Assembly (NCBI RefSeq): GCF_034720595.1
Contig: NZ_JAYESJ010000001.1
Coordinates: 1,204,001 to 1,268,000 of the forward strand
From: Rhizobium sp. CC-YZS058
GTDB taxonomy: Bacteria > Pseudomonadota > Alphaproteobacteria > Rhizobiales > Rhizobiaceae
Length of the DNA: 64,000 bases
Direction of reading: 5' to 3'
The notes under the pieces are model-generated. The model made no database searches. It was not told where the DNA came from and saw nothing but the letters and a program-made list of their open reading frames with translations. This document shows positions 7,065-14,277 of the stretch, piece by piece. Both the position numbers and the translations under genes were made by a program. How positions within the stretch are numbered: the first letter of the stretch is position 1; every line of letters begins with the position of its first letter.

Positions 7065-7289
7065 TCAGGCGGCGCGGCGTGCGATCGTCTCGCGTGAGCT
7101 GTCAATGATTGCCTTGGCGCGCGCATCGTCAGCGACCGAAAGAAGGTCGGACTTCGTGATGCCGAGGTGGGTCATCAGATCGGTGTCAGTGCAGCCTTCG
7201 CCGAGGCGGCGCATGGCTGATCCGACACAGGCAACTCGCTCGGCGCGGGTGCTGCAGGTGTGGAAAAGTTCGTGGATGCGGTTGCTCAT
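7065..7289 (-). CDS. First gene of the leftward early operon, hypothetical
   Basis: The 74-residue protein begins MSNRIHELFHTCSTRAERVACVG and contains a helical segment DTDLMTHLGITKSDLLSVADDARAKAI, which could be a small DNA-binding fold. GGAGAGCAC precedes the ATG. It is the first gene after the proposed leftward promoter and operators at 7390-7436, in the position of early regulators such as lambda N, but it does not look like an N protein. Confidence 0.6.
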   Translation of the reverse strand: MSNRIHELFHTCSTRAERVACVGSAMRRLGEGCTDTDLMTHLGITKSDLLSVADDARAKAIIDSSRETIARRAA

Positions 7290-7389
7290 GGTGCTCTCCG
7301 AGGGGCTAGTTTTCTTAACCCCCGGAGCGAACGGCGCGGCACGCATGATCTTTTTCCGCGCCGCTCATCTTCGGAGGCGCATTAAGACC

Positions 7390-7436
7390 TATGTGAAACT
7401 CATAATCTCGTCAACATAAAATATGGAAAAGCCATA
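7390..7436 (-). promoter_or_regulatory. Leftward early promoter with two repressor operators (PL/OL)
   Basis: Two 15-bp operator-like sites occur: TATGTGAAACTCATA (7390-7404) and TATGGAAAAGCCATA (7422-7436). Both match the operators at 8051-8111. On the minus strand TTGACG (7414-7409) can act as -35, and the first operator lies where the spacer and -10 would be. Repressor binding there would block the leftward operon starting at 7289. Confidence 0.65.
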
Positions 7437-7558
7437 ACATGTGATAGGAGGCAGCTGTTCATGGGCGAATCAGCCAAGGCTCATTGTCCTAACGGGTTCT
7501 TGTTATGTTCTCGTTTTTGAGTCACATTGATTGAGCAGGACAAGCCAGGATTGCTCGG

Positions 7559-7807
7559 GTGATCATCTACAAAAGGCGCGAGGTATCAAAACGAGATGAG
7601 ACTCTGCAAGGCCTTCGAGGCCTTGCAAAGGATCTCTCGTTCTATGAAATGCGCAAGATCGTCGAACGGGACACTACTCTGAAGATGATTTTGCTTTTGC
7701 CTGAGGCCGTGCTGGATCAAGCTCTGGCTGTTGGTAAGGCGCTGCAAGCTTGCGCAGAACATCGGCATACGTCTCCTGAAGATCAGGAGGAAGGCTGTCG
7801 TAAGTGA
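7559..7807 (+). CDS. Doubtful small ORF overlapping the repressor gene
   Basis: A GTG-initiated frame encodes 82 residues (MIIYKRREVSKRDETLQGL..., then LAKDLSFYEMRKIVERDTTLKMILLLPEAV). The first 115 bases lie outside the repressor gene and read plausibly as helix; the last 134 bases are antisense to the repressor's 3' end. There is no clear ribosome site. It is listed because the 385-base gap between 7289 and 7674 has nothing else coding. Confidence 0.25.
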   Translation: MIIYKRREVSKRDETLQGLRGLAKDLSFYEMRKIVERDTTLKMILLLPEAVLDQALAVGKALQACAEHRHTSPEDQEEGCRK

Positions 7808-8048
7808 GCAGGATCTCGCGGTACTTCGTTGCCAGGTCCTTCATGTGTCCAGTGCCGCGCATCAGCCACTCGAATCGAACCTTGAACTTCTTGGCGTAGA
7901 TCTCGCCCTTGTCGGCTCTGAAGCCAGAGCTGCCGTTTTCATGACCGGCGTAAGTCGGGTATGGCACGCCTAAGGCATCTGCCGCCTCGCGGGCAGATTC
8001 GAAACCAGCCTGTTTCCGGGCTTCCGTCAATCTTTCGTGCAATTCCAT
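7674..8048 (-). CDS. Prophage repressor (XRE-family, CI-like)
   Basis: The 124-residue protein has an N-terminal helix-turn-helix (LTEARKQAGFESAREAADALG, then VPYPTYAGHENGSSGF, residues about 6-40) of the XRE/CI type. The following helical region (YAKKFKVRFEWLMRGTG) is typical of rhizobial phage repressors that lack the LexA-like peptidase half. With no Ser-Lys peptidase domain, RecA-stimulated self-cleavage is not expected. It is divergent from the Cro-like gene over a region with three operator-like sites, so it should keep the lysogenic state by blocking rightward and leftward early transcription. Confidence 0.82.
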   Translation of the reverse strand: MELHERLTEARKQAGFESAREAADALGVPYPTYAGHENGSSGFRADKGEIYAKKFKVRFEWLMRGTGHMKDLATKYREILLTYDSLPPDLQETYADVLRKLAAPYQQPELDPARPQAKAKSSSE

Positions 8049-8050
8049 GG

Positions 8051-8114
8051 TGTGACTATTTCATATTTTAATATGGGATACTCATTGACATCGATCTATG
8101 GAAAACTCATAGAT
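8051..8114 (+). promoter_or_regulatory. Rightward early promoter with three operators (PR/OR)
   Basis: Three 15-bp sites line up: TGTGACTATTTCATA (8051-8065), TATGGGATACTCATT (8072-8086) and TATGGAAAACTCATA (8097-8111). The last sits in a longer palindrome, ATCTATG and CATAGAT around a 7-base spacer (8094-8114). TTGACA (8085-8090) and CATAGA (8108-8113) are 17 bases apart and form a good promoter for the Cro-like gene, so the third site overlaps the spacer and -10. Another palindrome, CATAT-TTTA-ATATG, lies at 8062-8075. Confidence 0.75.
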
Positions 8115-8121
8115 TGCGGCC

Positions 8122-8334
8122 ATGGAAGCCGATCTCAACATCAAAGACCTGCGGGACAGCCTCAGCATGACTCAGGCGCAGCTCGCGGCTGAACTGGGCG
8201 TTGATCAAAGCACCGTGTCTCTTTGGGAGCGCGGACAAACGAAGCCGCGTGGTCCTGCCTTGAAGATGCTCGCGGTCATTTCGCGTGCCAATCGCAGCGA
8301 GTGTTCTTTGGCGAGCACGGAGGCGGGCGAATGA
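8122..8334 (+). CDS. Cro-like helix-turn-helix regulator
   Basis: The 70-residue protein is almost only a helix-turn-helix: LRDSLSMTQAQLAAELGV and DQSTVSLWERGQTKPRGPALKML (residues about 9-52), the classic XRE/Cro arrangement. It is divergent from the repressor and is the first gene of the rightward operon. By position it should compete for the same operators and switch repressor synthesis off. Confidence 0.85.
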   Translation: MEADLNIKDLRDSLSMTQAQLAAELGVDQSTVSLWERGQTKPRGPALKMLAVISRANRSECSLASTEAGE

Positions 8335-8355
8335 GGTCTCCGTCGAATGGTCATC

Positions 8356-8430
8356 GGCAAGGCTGTAGCGGACCAAGCCTTGCCGTTCCGCCCCGGAGCG
8401 CTCTCCTCCCGCGTTCCGGGGCATCCTTTT
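8356..8430 (+). terminator. Two hairpins after the Cro-like gene, the second terminator-like
   Basis: GGCAAGGCT (8356-8364) pairs perfectly with AGCCTTGCC (8376-8384). Just after it, GCCCCGGA (8390-8397) pairs with TCCGGGGC (8415-8422), followed by ATCCTTTT. The place is that of lambda nutR/tR1, between cro and the CII-like gene, and suggests controlled read-through. The remaining gap to 8550 ends in T-runs and holds no other gene. Confidence 0.55.
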
Positions 8431-8550
8431 CGTGTTCGTCATGGCCTCAAGGCCCTCCGTGATTTGATGTGGGTTTGATAGGCCAGCGCCCCGCGCGCTT
8501 CACCGAATCCTTTCTTCAGTTTTTTTCCTTGCTATTCGCGGGGTGTTTTT

Positions 8551-9042
8551 GTGCGCCTGAAATCAGACATGATCCGTGGCATCTCCGGCGAAGAGGTGCG
8601 GACAATCAAGAAGGCAACCGAGGCCGCCTACCGGCTTGCTGGCGGGGTCAGTGTGGTCGCTACGCGTACGCGCGCGAGCATCAGCCAGCTGTCGAAATAC
8701 GCCTCCACGAACCCGGAAAATGGGGAGACCCTGATCCCGCTTGACGTGGCGATCGAGGTCGACCGGGCCGCGGGATCGCCGGTGATCATCACGGCTTATG
8801 CAGAGATGCTCGGCTTTCAGCTGGTCGTCGCTACCCCGGATGAGCAGTCGGACGAAGGCCCGGTTTCGGAAGGCGATGCGCACTCGATCGCTCGCAAAGC
8901 GATGTCTTTGGCGGAAGAGATTTTCGCGGCGCTGGAGGATGGCAAAGTCGACGCCATGGAGCGGCGCTCGATCGTCGAGAAGTGCTATCGCCTCAAGCGC
9001 GCTGTGGGCCGCTTGGTGAAGCGGATCGGCGGTGAACCATGA
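8551..9042 (+). CDS. Phage regulatory protein, CII/CP76-like
   Basis: The 163-residue product has an N-terminal helix-turn-helix-like region (EEVRTIKKATEAAYRLAGG, TRTRASISQLSKYAS) followed by TLIPLDVAIEVDRAAGSPVIITAYAEM, similar in layout to the Phage_CP76 (CII-like) family. A long C-terminal helix ends KRAVGRLVKRIGG. The GTG at 8551 has GGGGTG upstream; ATG 8569 is an alternative. It overlaps the next gene's start by ATGA. Likely a transcription regulator of the rightward operon; the family assignment is by eye. Confidence 0.65.
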   Translation: MRLKSDMIRGISGEEVRTIKKATEAAYRLAGGVSVVATRTRASISQLSKYASTNPENGETLIPLDVAIEVDRAAGSPVIITAYAEMLGFQLVVATPDEQSDEGPVSEGDAHSIARKAMSLAEEIFAALEDGKVDAMERRSIVEKCYRLKRAVGRLVKRIGGEP

Positions 9043-9296
9043 TGGGTCTCCGCTCCGTGCCCGAAGGGCATCTCAAGCAAATCCACCCCTGTTTCTCCTG
9101 CGTGCTGCCGGACTGCGACGATAGGAACTCGCGCTGCGGGCTTCGACTTGCCCTCAATCGCTACAAGAGCCTTAAGGCTAGGGGCGAATCCGTTCCGGAA
9201 GCGACGCGGCAGGCCAAAAACATCGCCTATCAGGAACTGTACCAAGCGCAGCGGCAGGAGCGTCTTCAGCGGGCACGGGAGGCGGGCCGGACATGA
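9039..9296 (+). CDS. Small Cys-containing phage protein
   Basis: The 85-residue protein contains HPCFSCVLPDCDDRNSRCGLR, cited here by its four cysteines in about residues 18-33, which could bind a metal. The rest is a charged helix ending ERLQRAREAGRT. It overlaps its neighbours at both ends (ATGA type), so it is probably cotranslated with the CII-like gene and the adenine methyltransferase. Function unknown. Confidence 0.6.
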   Translation: MMGLRSVPEGHLKQIHPCFSCVLPDCDDRNSRCGLRLALNRYKSLKARGESVPEATRQAKNIAYQELYQAQRQERLQRAREAGRT

Positions 9297-10774
9297 AAAG
9301 CTCGATTGCCCATGTGGGTCGCTCCGCGCTCGCTCTCGCCCCCGCCGCCTCCGGCGAAATCCGAAGCTTGATCGACCGCGCATCCGACGCCCTGGCGCGC
9401 GCGGTCACAGCGGCAGATGTTCTCGATGCGAAGGATCAAGCCGCGTTTGCTTATGATCAGGCGAAATCAGCTGCGCGGCTTTTGCGGGCGAAAGGCGCCC
9501 ATGATGATGTTGTTGCGGCCGTCTATCGCGCGCAGGCCGACGCGCTGGAGATCGAGAGCCTCGCCAAGCGTCGCCTCGCGGACGAATACGACCAGGCGCA
9601 GGCGCAAGGGGAAGTCGCGAGCCATGGCGGCGGGCGAAATTTCAAGGTTTCGGACGAAAACCTTGAAATACCTACCATCGCCGAGATCGGTTTGACCAAA
9701 ACGCAGGTGTTCGAGGCGCGGCAGCTGCGCGATGCGATCGAAAGTGACCCTGGCATTATCCGGCGTGCGCTCGACGGCATTCTGGCAACGGGCGCCGAGC
9801 CTACGAAGGCCGAGCTTAAACGCATCGTCGCGCCGCCAAAGGCCAACTTGCGCGCTGCGGTCGGAACGGCCTCGGCCTCCAAAGCGGATCGCGGCGCGAA
9901 CTTCTACCAGACCCCTGAAGCCGCAACCCTGACACTGCTGGCCCTCGAAAGCTTCTCCTCGACGATTTGGGAGCCGGCCTGCGGCCTCGGTGCGATTTCA
10001 CGCGTGCTGGAAGCGCAGGGCTACGAGGTCCGGATCTCTGACCTTGTCGATCGGGGCACGGCGACTGCGGATGGCGAGGCGCAGGCTGTCGGCGACTTCC
10101 TGCGGAGCGCGCCAGGCGCGGCCGGCGCTGCGCCGGACATCGTCACCAACCCGCCTTATGGCGAGGTGTTGAACGAGTTCGTGGCGCACGCTCTCCGCGT
10201 CCACCGGCCGCGCAAGATGGCCCTGCTCCTCAACCTCAATTTTCTCTGCGGCTTCAAGAGCGAGGATCGCGGCTTCGTGATGGATGAAAATCCCCCGGCA
10301 CGCGTTCACGTGTTCAAGCGCCGCCTCCCGATGATGCATCGTGAGGGCTGGGAAGGGCCGAAGGCCTCCAGCAGAATGAACACCGCCTGGTTCGTGTGGG
10401 AGCTGCAGCCGGACGGCACCTATGGCTCGACGACCGTCATGCGCCGGGTAGACTGGGCGGACTACGCCGACGCCGACGCTCTCACGCCTGGCAAGGGCGG
10501 CTCTTTCGTCAATGCGGAGTTCTTCGAAGAAGACCTGACGCGCGAGACGCCACGCATGACGCTCGATGAGCGCATCAATGCGGCGCGAGCAGCGGCGATC
10601 GGCTGGGTGGCAGGGCGTGAGTGTTTCGACCGGGCCGAGCTACGGCGGGAAATCGGCGTTCGCGACAGCGTAGCAGCCGCCTTGATCGACGAGATGGTGG
10701 CAAACGGCCTCATCTCGCCGGCTGATCTTGACGATCGACATGCTCCACTCCCGGCCGAGCAGGTGGCCGCATGA
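9293..10774 (+). CDS. Phage DNA N6-adenine methyltransferase with N-terminal extension
   Basis: The 493-residue protein contains a class I SAM-dependent methyltransferase domain: NFYQTP (203-208), motif I EPACGLG (227-233) followed by an acidic SDL strand end (249-251), and catalytic NPPY (286-289). The NPPY tetrapeptide is the mark of amino-methyltransferases acting on adenine N6 (or cytosine N4). Residues 1-190 are helical and Ala-rich, with a region (FEARQLRDAIESDPG) resembling ParB/phage accessory proteins. The C-terminal 70 residues look like a winged helix (ELRREIGVRDSVAAALIDEMVANGLIS). No restriction enzyme is adjacent, so it is an orphan methylase, probably protecting phage DNA. Confidence 0.82.
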   Translation: MKSSIAHVGRSALALAPAASGEIRSLIDRASDALARAVTAADVLDAKDQAAFAYDQAKSAARLLRAKGAHDDVVAAVYRAQADALEIESLAKRRLADEYDQAQAQGEVASHGGGRNFKVSDENLEIPTIAEIGLTKTQVFEARQLRDAIESDPGIIRRALDGILATGAEPTKAELKRIVAPPKANLRAAVGTASASKADRGANFYQTPEAATLTLLALESFSSTIWEPACGLGAISRVLEAQGYEVRISDLVDRGTATADGEAQAVGDFLRSAPGAAGAAPDIVTNPPYGEVLNEFVAHALRVHRPRKMALLLNLNFLCGFKSEDRGFVMDENPPARVHVFKRRLPMMHREGWEGPKASSRMNTAWFVWELQPDGTYGSTTVMRRVDWADYADADALTPGKGGSFVNAEFFEEDLTRETPRMTLDERINAARAAAIGWVAGRECFDRAELRREIGVRDSVAAALIDEMVANGLISPADLDDRHAPLPAEQVAA

Positions 10775-11085
10775 CAGCTTTGATCGACGATATCGAGCGC
10801 TTTGCCGATGCCACCACTCATGCCGAGCGCGCAGACGCCTTGCTCGCCTGCCGCCTGAGCATGCTGCTGAAGTACGAGTCCACGATCCTGAATCGCTGCC
10901 ATGTGTCGGGCTTCCGCGAAGGGGCTCAGTATGTGCGCCTTGTCCTCGATTGGCTCCGCTCGCCAGGTGCCCTCACAAAACCGATCCCGATGCGCCTGCA
11001 GGCGGCTCGCGGACGGCTTCAACAAATTGCGTCGAGTGAAGAGGTCAAGGTGCCTCAGGAGGGGGATTCCCATGCTGCTGTTTGA
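10771..11085 (+). CDS. Hypothetical phage protein
   Basis: The 104-residue helical protein (MTALIDDIERFADATTHAERADALL...) starts with an ATGA overlap with the adenine methylase stop, and its end overlaps the start of the cytosine methylase gene by 14 bases. No family is recognised. The coupling on both sides supports its being expressed with the two methylases. Confidence 0.55.
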   Translation: MTALIDDIERFADATTHAERADALLACRLSMLLKYESTILNRCHVSGFREGAQYVRLVLDWLRSPGALTKPIPMRLQAARGRLQQIASSEEVKVPQEGDSHAAV

Positions 11086-13057
11086 TCCCGGAGCAATGGC
11101 GGCGAGCGCGCTTATACCAGATCATGGCCGACCGCTGATCGTTGACAGTTTTGCAGGTGGTGGCGGCGCCTCAACCGGAATCGAGATGGCCCTTGGTCGG
11201 TCGCCGGATATCGCCATCAACCACAATGAGGCGGCTCTTGCTCTCCATGCCGCCAATCATCCCGAAACGATGCACCTGTCGGAAAACATCTACCGCGTCG
11301 ACCCTCTGGATTACGTGCGTGGTCGGCACGTCGGCCTCGCGCACTTTTCGCCTGACTGCAAACACTTCTCGAAAGCCAAGGGCGGCAAGCCGGTCGAGCG
11401 CAACATCCGCGACCTCGCTTGGGTAATCGTCCTGTGGGCCGACCGCGCGCGCCCCGATGTGATCACGATGGAGAACGTCGAGGAATGGAAAGACTGGGGG
11501 CCGCTGATCGAGACAGAAAAGGGCCTCGTGCCCGACCCAGAACGTCGCGGCGAGACCTTTCAGCAGTGGTCGAAGGCACTGCGCAAGCTTGGCTACAAGA
11601 TCGAGATGCGCGAGATCCGTGCCTGCGACTATGGCGCGCCGACCATCCGCAAGCGCCTCTTCCTTATCGCACGGCGAGACGGCCGGCCGATAGTCTGGCC
11701 AGAGCCCACCCACGGCCGGCCGACCGATCCGGACGTCGTCGCAGGGCGAAAGAAGGCTTGGCGCACCGCAGCGGAGTGCATTGACTGGTCTTTGCCTTGT
11801 CCGTCGATCTTCGATAGCTCGGCCGAGATCATGGCCAAGCATAAACTGCGCGCCGTGCGTCCGCTCGCGCCTGCGACCATGGCGAGGGTTGCCAGAGGCA
11901 TGAAACGCTACGTGCTGGACGCCGAGCGACCGTTTCTGGTGAACCTCACCCACGGCGGACGGCTCGAAGACACGGAGCAGCCGCTTAACACAATCACAGC
12001 GGCTCATCGTGGGGAAAAGGCAGTCATTTCGCCTTCGATTGTCCGTTTCAACACCGGCGCGACCGGTCAGGACGCCCGCGAACCGCTGTCCACTATCACG
12101 GCAAACAGCTTCATCAAGCGACCTGGGCGCGCCGCGCCGCTTGGCGTGATCGCGCCGGTCATGACCGCTGCGCAGCACGGGGGGTCGGTGCGTTCTGCTG
12201 CAGATCCTCATGGAACCATCACTGCTAGCGCCAAAGACCAGAACGCCGTCATCGTGCCGACACTGGTAGGATGTGGCGGCCGAGCGGCGCAAAGCAGGCC
12301 ACGCGGAGGAGATGAGCCAGCGGCTACTATCACAGCCAAGGCTGACGCTTGCGTCTCTGTGGCCTTTCTCGCTCAGCACAACAACGATTGCCGCCGCGAT
12401 GGTGGCGTGAACCCGGGCCGGCCAGTCGACGACCCGCTGTCTACCGTAACCCAGTCGGGCAGCCATCAGAACCTAGTGTCAGCCTTCGTCGCCCGTCAGT
12501 TCGGAACCTCGACCGGTCATGCAATCGAGGCTCCATCCGGAACGGTGATGGCCGATGGCGCAGGCAAGTCGCAGCTCGTTGCGCCCTACCTGCAGGCCTA
12601 TTACGGCACAGGCGACGGTGGTGGCGAGGACGAGCCGTGCCGAACGATCACGACCAAGGATCGACACGGCCATGTGGAGGCCGGGCTTGCGGCACCTCCA
12701 TTCACCGAAGCGCAAGAAGCCACAGCAAGGGAGGTCGCGTCACTCTTGCGATCTCATGGGTTCTGGGATGAGCGCGAGTTCGTGACGCTGATGATCAATG
12801 GACAGGCCTTCATCATCGTCGATATCGGCATGCGCATGCTGACGCCGCGTGAGCTCTATAACTGCCAGGGCTTTCCTGCGGATTACGTGATTGACGGTGC
12901 TTGGGATTCCCAAGGCGGGCAGGGGCCAACGTGGCTCAGCTTCCCCAAGTCCGTTCAGGTCTCTTGCGTCGGCAACAGTGTCTCGCCGCCGCCCTACGCG
13001 GCGATCGTGGCAGCCAACTGCGGTCATCTTGCCGTGATGGCGGAGGCCGCTCAATGA
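11072..13057 (+). CDS. Phage DNA cytosine-C5 methyltransferase with repeat-built recognition region
   Basis: The 661-residue start at 11072 is supported by AGGAGGGGGA. Motifs of C5 methylases are in order: motif I SFAGGGGAS (26-34), motif IV SPDCKHFS (93-100) with Cys96 as nucleophile, motif VI ENVEEW (134-139), motif VIII RKRLFLIA, and motif X GNSVSPPPYAA near the C-terminus. The usual Pro-Cys is Asp-Cys here, a variant common in this phage subgroup. Between motif VIII and X lies a stretch of about 240 residues built from about seven repeats of roughly 35 residues, each with P-x-x-TIT-A and a following hydrophobic V-x-P strand. This replaces the usual target-recognition domain. No cognate nuclease is nearby. 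Confidence 0.9.
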   Translation: MLLFDPGAMAASALIPDHGRPLIVDSFAGGGGASTGIEMALGRSPDIAINHNEAALALHAANHPETMHLSENIYRVDPLDYVRGRHVGLAHFSPDCKHFSKAKGGKPVERNIRDLAWVIVLWADRARPDVITMENVEEWKDWGPLIETEKGLVPDPERRGETFQQWSKALRKLGYKIEMREIRACDYGAPTIRKRLFLIARRDGRPIVWPEPTHGRPTDPDVVAGRKKAWRTAAECIDWSLPCPSIFDSSAEIMAKHKLRAVRPLAPATMARVARGMKRYVLDAERPFLVNLTHGGRLEDTEQPLNTITAAHRGEKAVISPSIVRFNTGATGQDAREPLSTITANSFIKRPGRAAPLGVIAPVMTAAQHGGSVRSAADPHGTITASAKDQNAVIVPTLVGCGGRAAQSRPRGGDEPAATITAKADACVSVAFLAQHNNDCRRDGGVNPGRPVDDPLSTVTQSGSHQNLVSAFVARQFGTSTGHAIEAPSGTVMADGAGKSQLVAPYLQAYYGTGDGGGEDEPCRTITTKDRHGHVEAGLAAPPFTEAQEATAREVASLLRSHGFWDEREFVTLMINGQAFIIVDIGMRMLTPRELYNCQGFPADYVIDGAWDSQGGQGPTWLSFPKSVQVSCVGNSVSPPPYAAIVAANCGHLAVMAEAAQ

Positions 13058-14277
13058 GCTTCGATGCGACCAATTGGGCGATCAAGCAACGGGGCCTGCG
13101 CCCTGCGGCGAAGATCGTCCTGTGGCACCTGTGCGACCGCTATCACCCTGATCATGGCTGCTTCCCCAGCCAAGAGACGCTTGCGGAGGACTGCGAGCTG
13201 CCGCGCTCGACACTGAACGTGCATCTCAACGACCTGGAAGCGGCCGGGCTGATCATGCGCGAGCAGCGCCGCGACAAGGGCAACAAGAGGCAGGATTCGA
13301 CGCGCTACCGCTTCCCGTTCGAGAAGGGTTTCGAGCCGAAAAAGACGGATGTTCCGTGTCCAGAATCTGGACACGGCGAGGCCGAAGCTGTGTCCAGAAA
13401 TCAGGCCGAGCCGAGTCCAGAAAACGGCAAAAGCCGAGTCCAGAATCTGGACAGTAACCCTGTAAGGGAACCAGTAAGAGAACCAGTAAATTCGAGAGAG
13501 GGCATGCGCGAGGCTTCGGAAGGAGATGAGGGCGCAACGGCTGACCCGAAGAAGGCGGAAGCCGTGTTCTGGGGTTTGGTGAAGAACTGGCCGCAGTTCG
13601 ACGGGATGCCGAAACAGCCGGCGCTTGTCGTGTGGATGAAGCTCACGGACGAAGAGCGCGAGCAGGCCGTCGCTCGTTTCCCGGCCTGGCTGGCGATGCT
13701 CAAAGCGCAGGGCAAAAAGCACGTTCCTGCGCCGACCACCTACTTCCGCGAAAAGCTCTGGAATGCCGCGCCTGATCCAGCGCAGGAGGCTCGGCCAACA
13801 ACGGCTGTCGCTGCGCCCTATGGCAAGCTCTGGATGGCAACCCGCCTTGCAGAGCTGCTGCTTCCTCCTTCGAAGATGCTGCCGACGCCTACCGGTTTCG
13901 AGCAGGCGCAGATCCGAGCGGGCCGGACGACGCTCGACGCCGTCATGGCGGAAAAGCGCCAACGGTTCGGGTGGCCGCGCGTCAACGAGATGCATCAAAC
14001 GGCTGCTGATCGTCGGCACTCGCTGTGCCCACTGGCTTTGGAAGATGTGGCGGCTGAGTTCAGACAGGTGCATCGAGACAGCGACCTGTTCGAGGCATGG
14101 ATGAGTGAGCAAGCGCGGCGAGGGTGGCCCATGCCAGACCGCCAGCGCCTGCCCGAATGGATCTATTTCCCGCCGATCGCCGAAGGCGAAACGCCAGCCG
14201 ACGCGCTTGGCCGTTTCGCAGATGCGGTTGCGGCTTACCTTACCTCTCGGAGACAGGGCGATGACCATGCAGCATAG
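13054..14277 (+). CDS. O-like phage replication protein (winged-helix) carrying iterons in its gene
   Basis: The 407-residue protein begins MSFDATNWAIKQRGLRPAAKIVLWHLCDRYHPDHGCFPS, cited only as the N-terminal winged helix (residues 1-85): 'QETLAEDCELPRSTLNVHLNDLEAAGLI' is the DNA-binding part. A low-complexity linker of about 50 residues follows, then a helical C-terminal region with WPQFDGMP and YFREKLW, as in replication-initiator or DnaD-like phage proteins. The ATG overlaps the methylase stop (ATGA). The linker-coding DNA contains repeated GTCCAGAA sites, as the lambda O gene contains the lambda origin. Replication initiation is inferred from this and from position. Confidence 0.7.
   Translation: MSFDATNWAIKQRGLRPAAKIVLWHLCDRYHPDHGCFPSQETLAEDCELPRSTLNVHLNDLEAAGLIMREQRRDKGNKRQDSTRYRFPFEKGFEPKKTDVPCPESGHGEAEAVSRNQAEPSPENGKSRVQNLDSNPVREPVREPVNSREGMREASEGDEGATADPKKAEAVFWGLVKNWPQFDGMPKQPALVVWMKLTDEEREQAVARFPAWLAMLKAQGKKHVPAPTTYFREKLWNAAPDPAQEARPTTAVAAPYGKLWMATRLAELLLPPSKMLPTPTGFEQAQIRAGRTTLDAVMAEKRQRFGWPRVNEMHQTAADRRHSLCPLALEDVAAEFRQVHRDSDLFEAWMSEQARRGWPMPDRQRLPEWIYFPPIAEGETPADALGRFADAVAAYLTSRRQGDDHAA
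13356..13454 (+). other. Iteron cluster, candidate prophage replication origin
   Basis: The octamer GTCCAGAA occurs at 13358, 13392, 13415 and 13438, with intervals of 34, 23 and 23 bases. The first copy is part of a perfect 19-bp palindrome, GTGTCCAGAATCTGGACAC (13356-13374), and the last is part of a near-copy at 13436-13454. A short A/T-richer stretch with CCAGTAA repeats follows to about 13490. The cluster lies inside the O-like gene. Confidence 0.6.

Noticed and set aside
13441..13490. Protein-level repeat VREPVREPV as an independent functional motif
   Set aside because: It reflects the DNA repeats CCAGTAA following the iterons and is in a low-complexity linker; no function should be read into the peptide.
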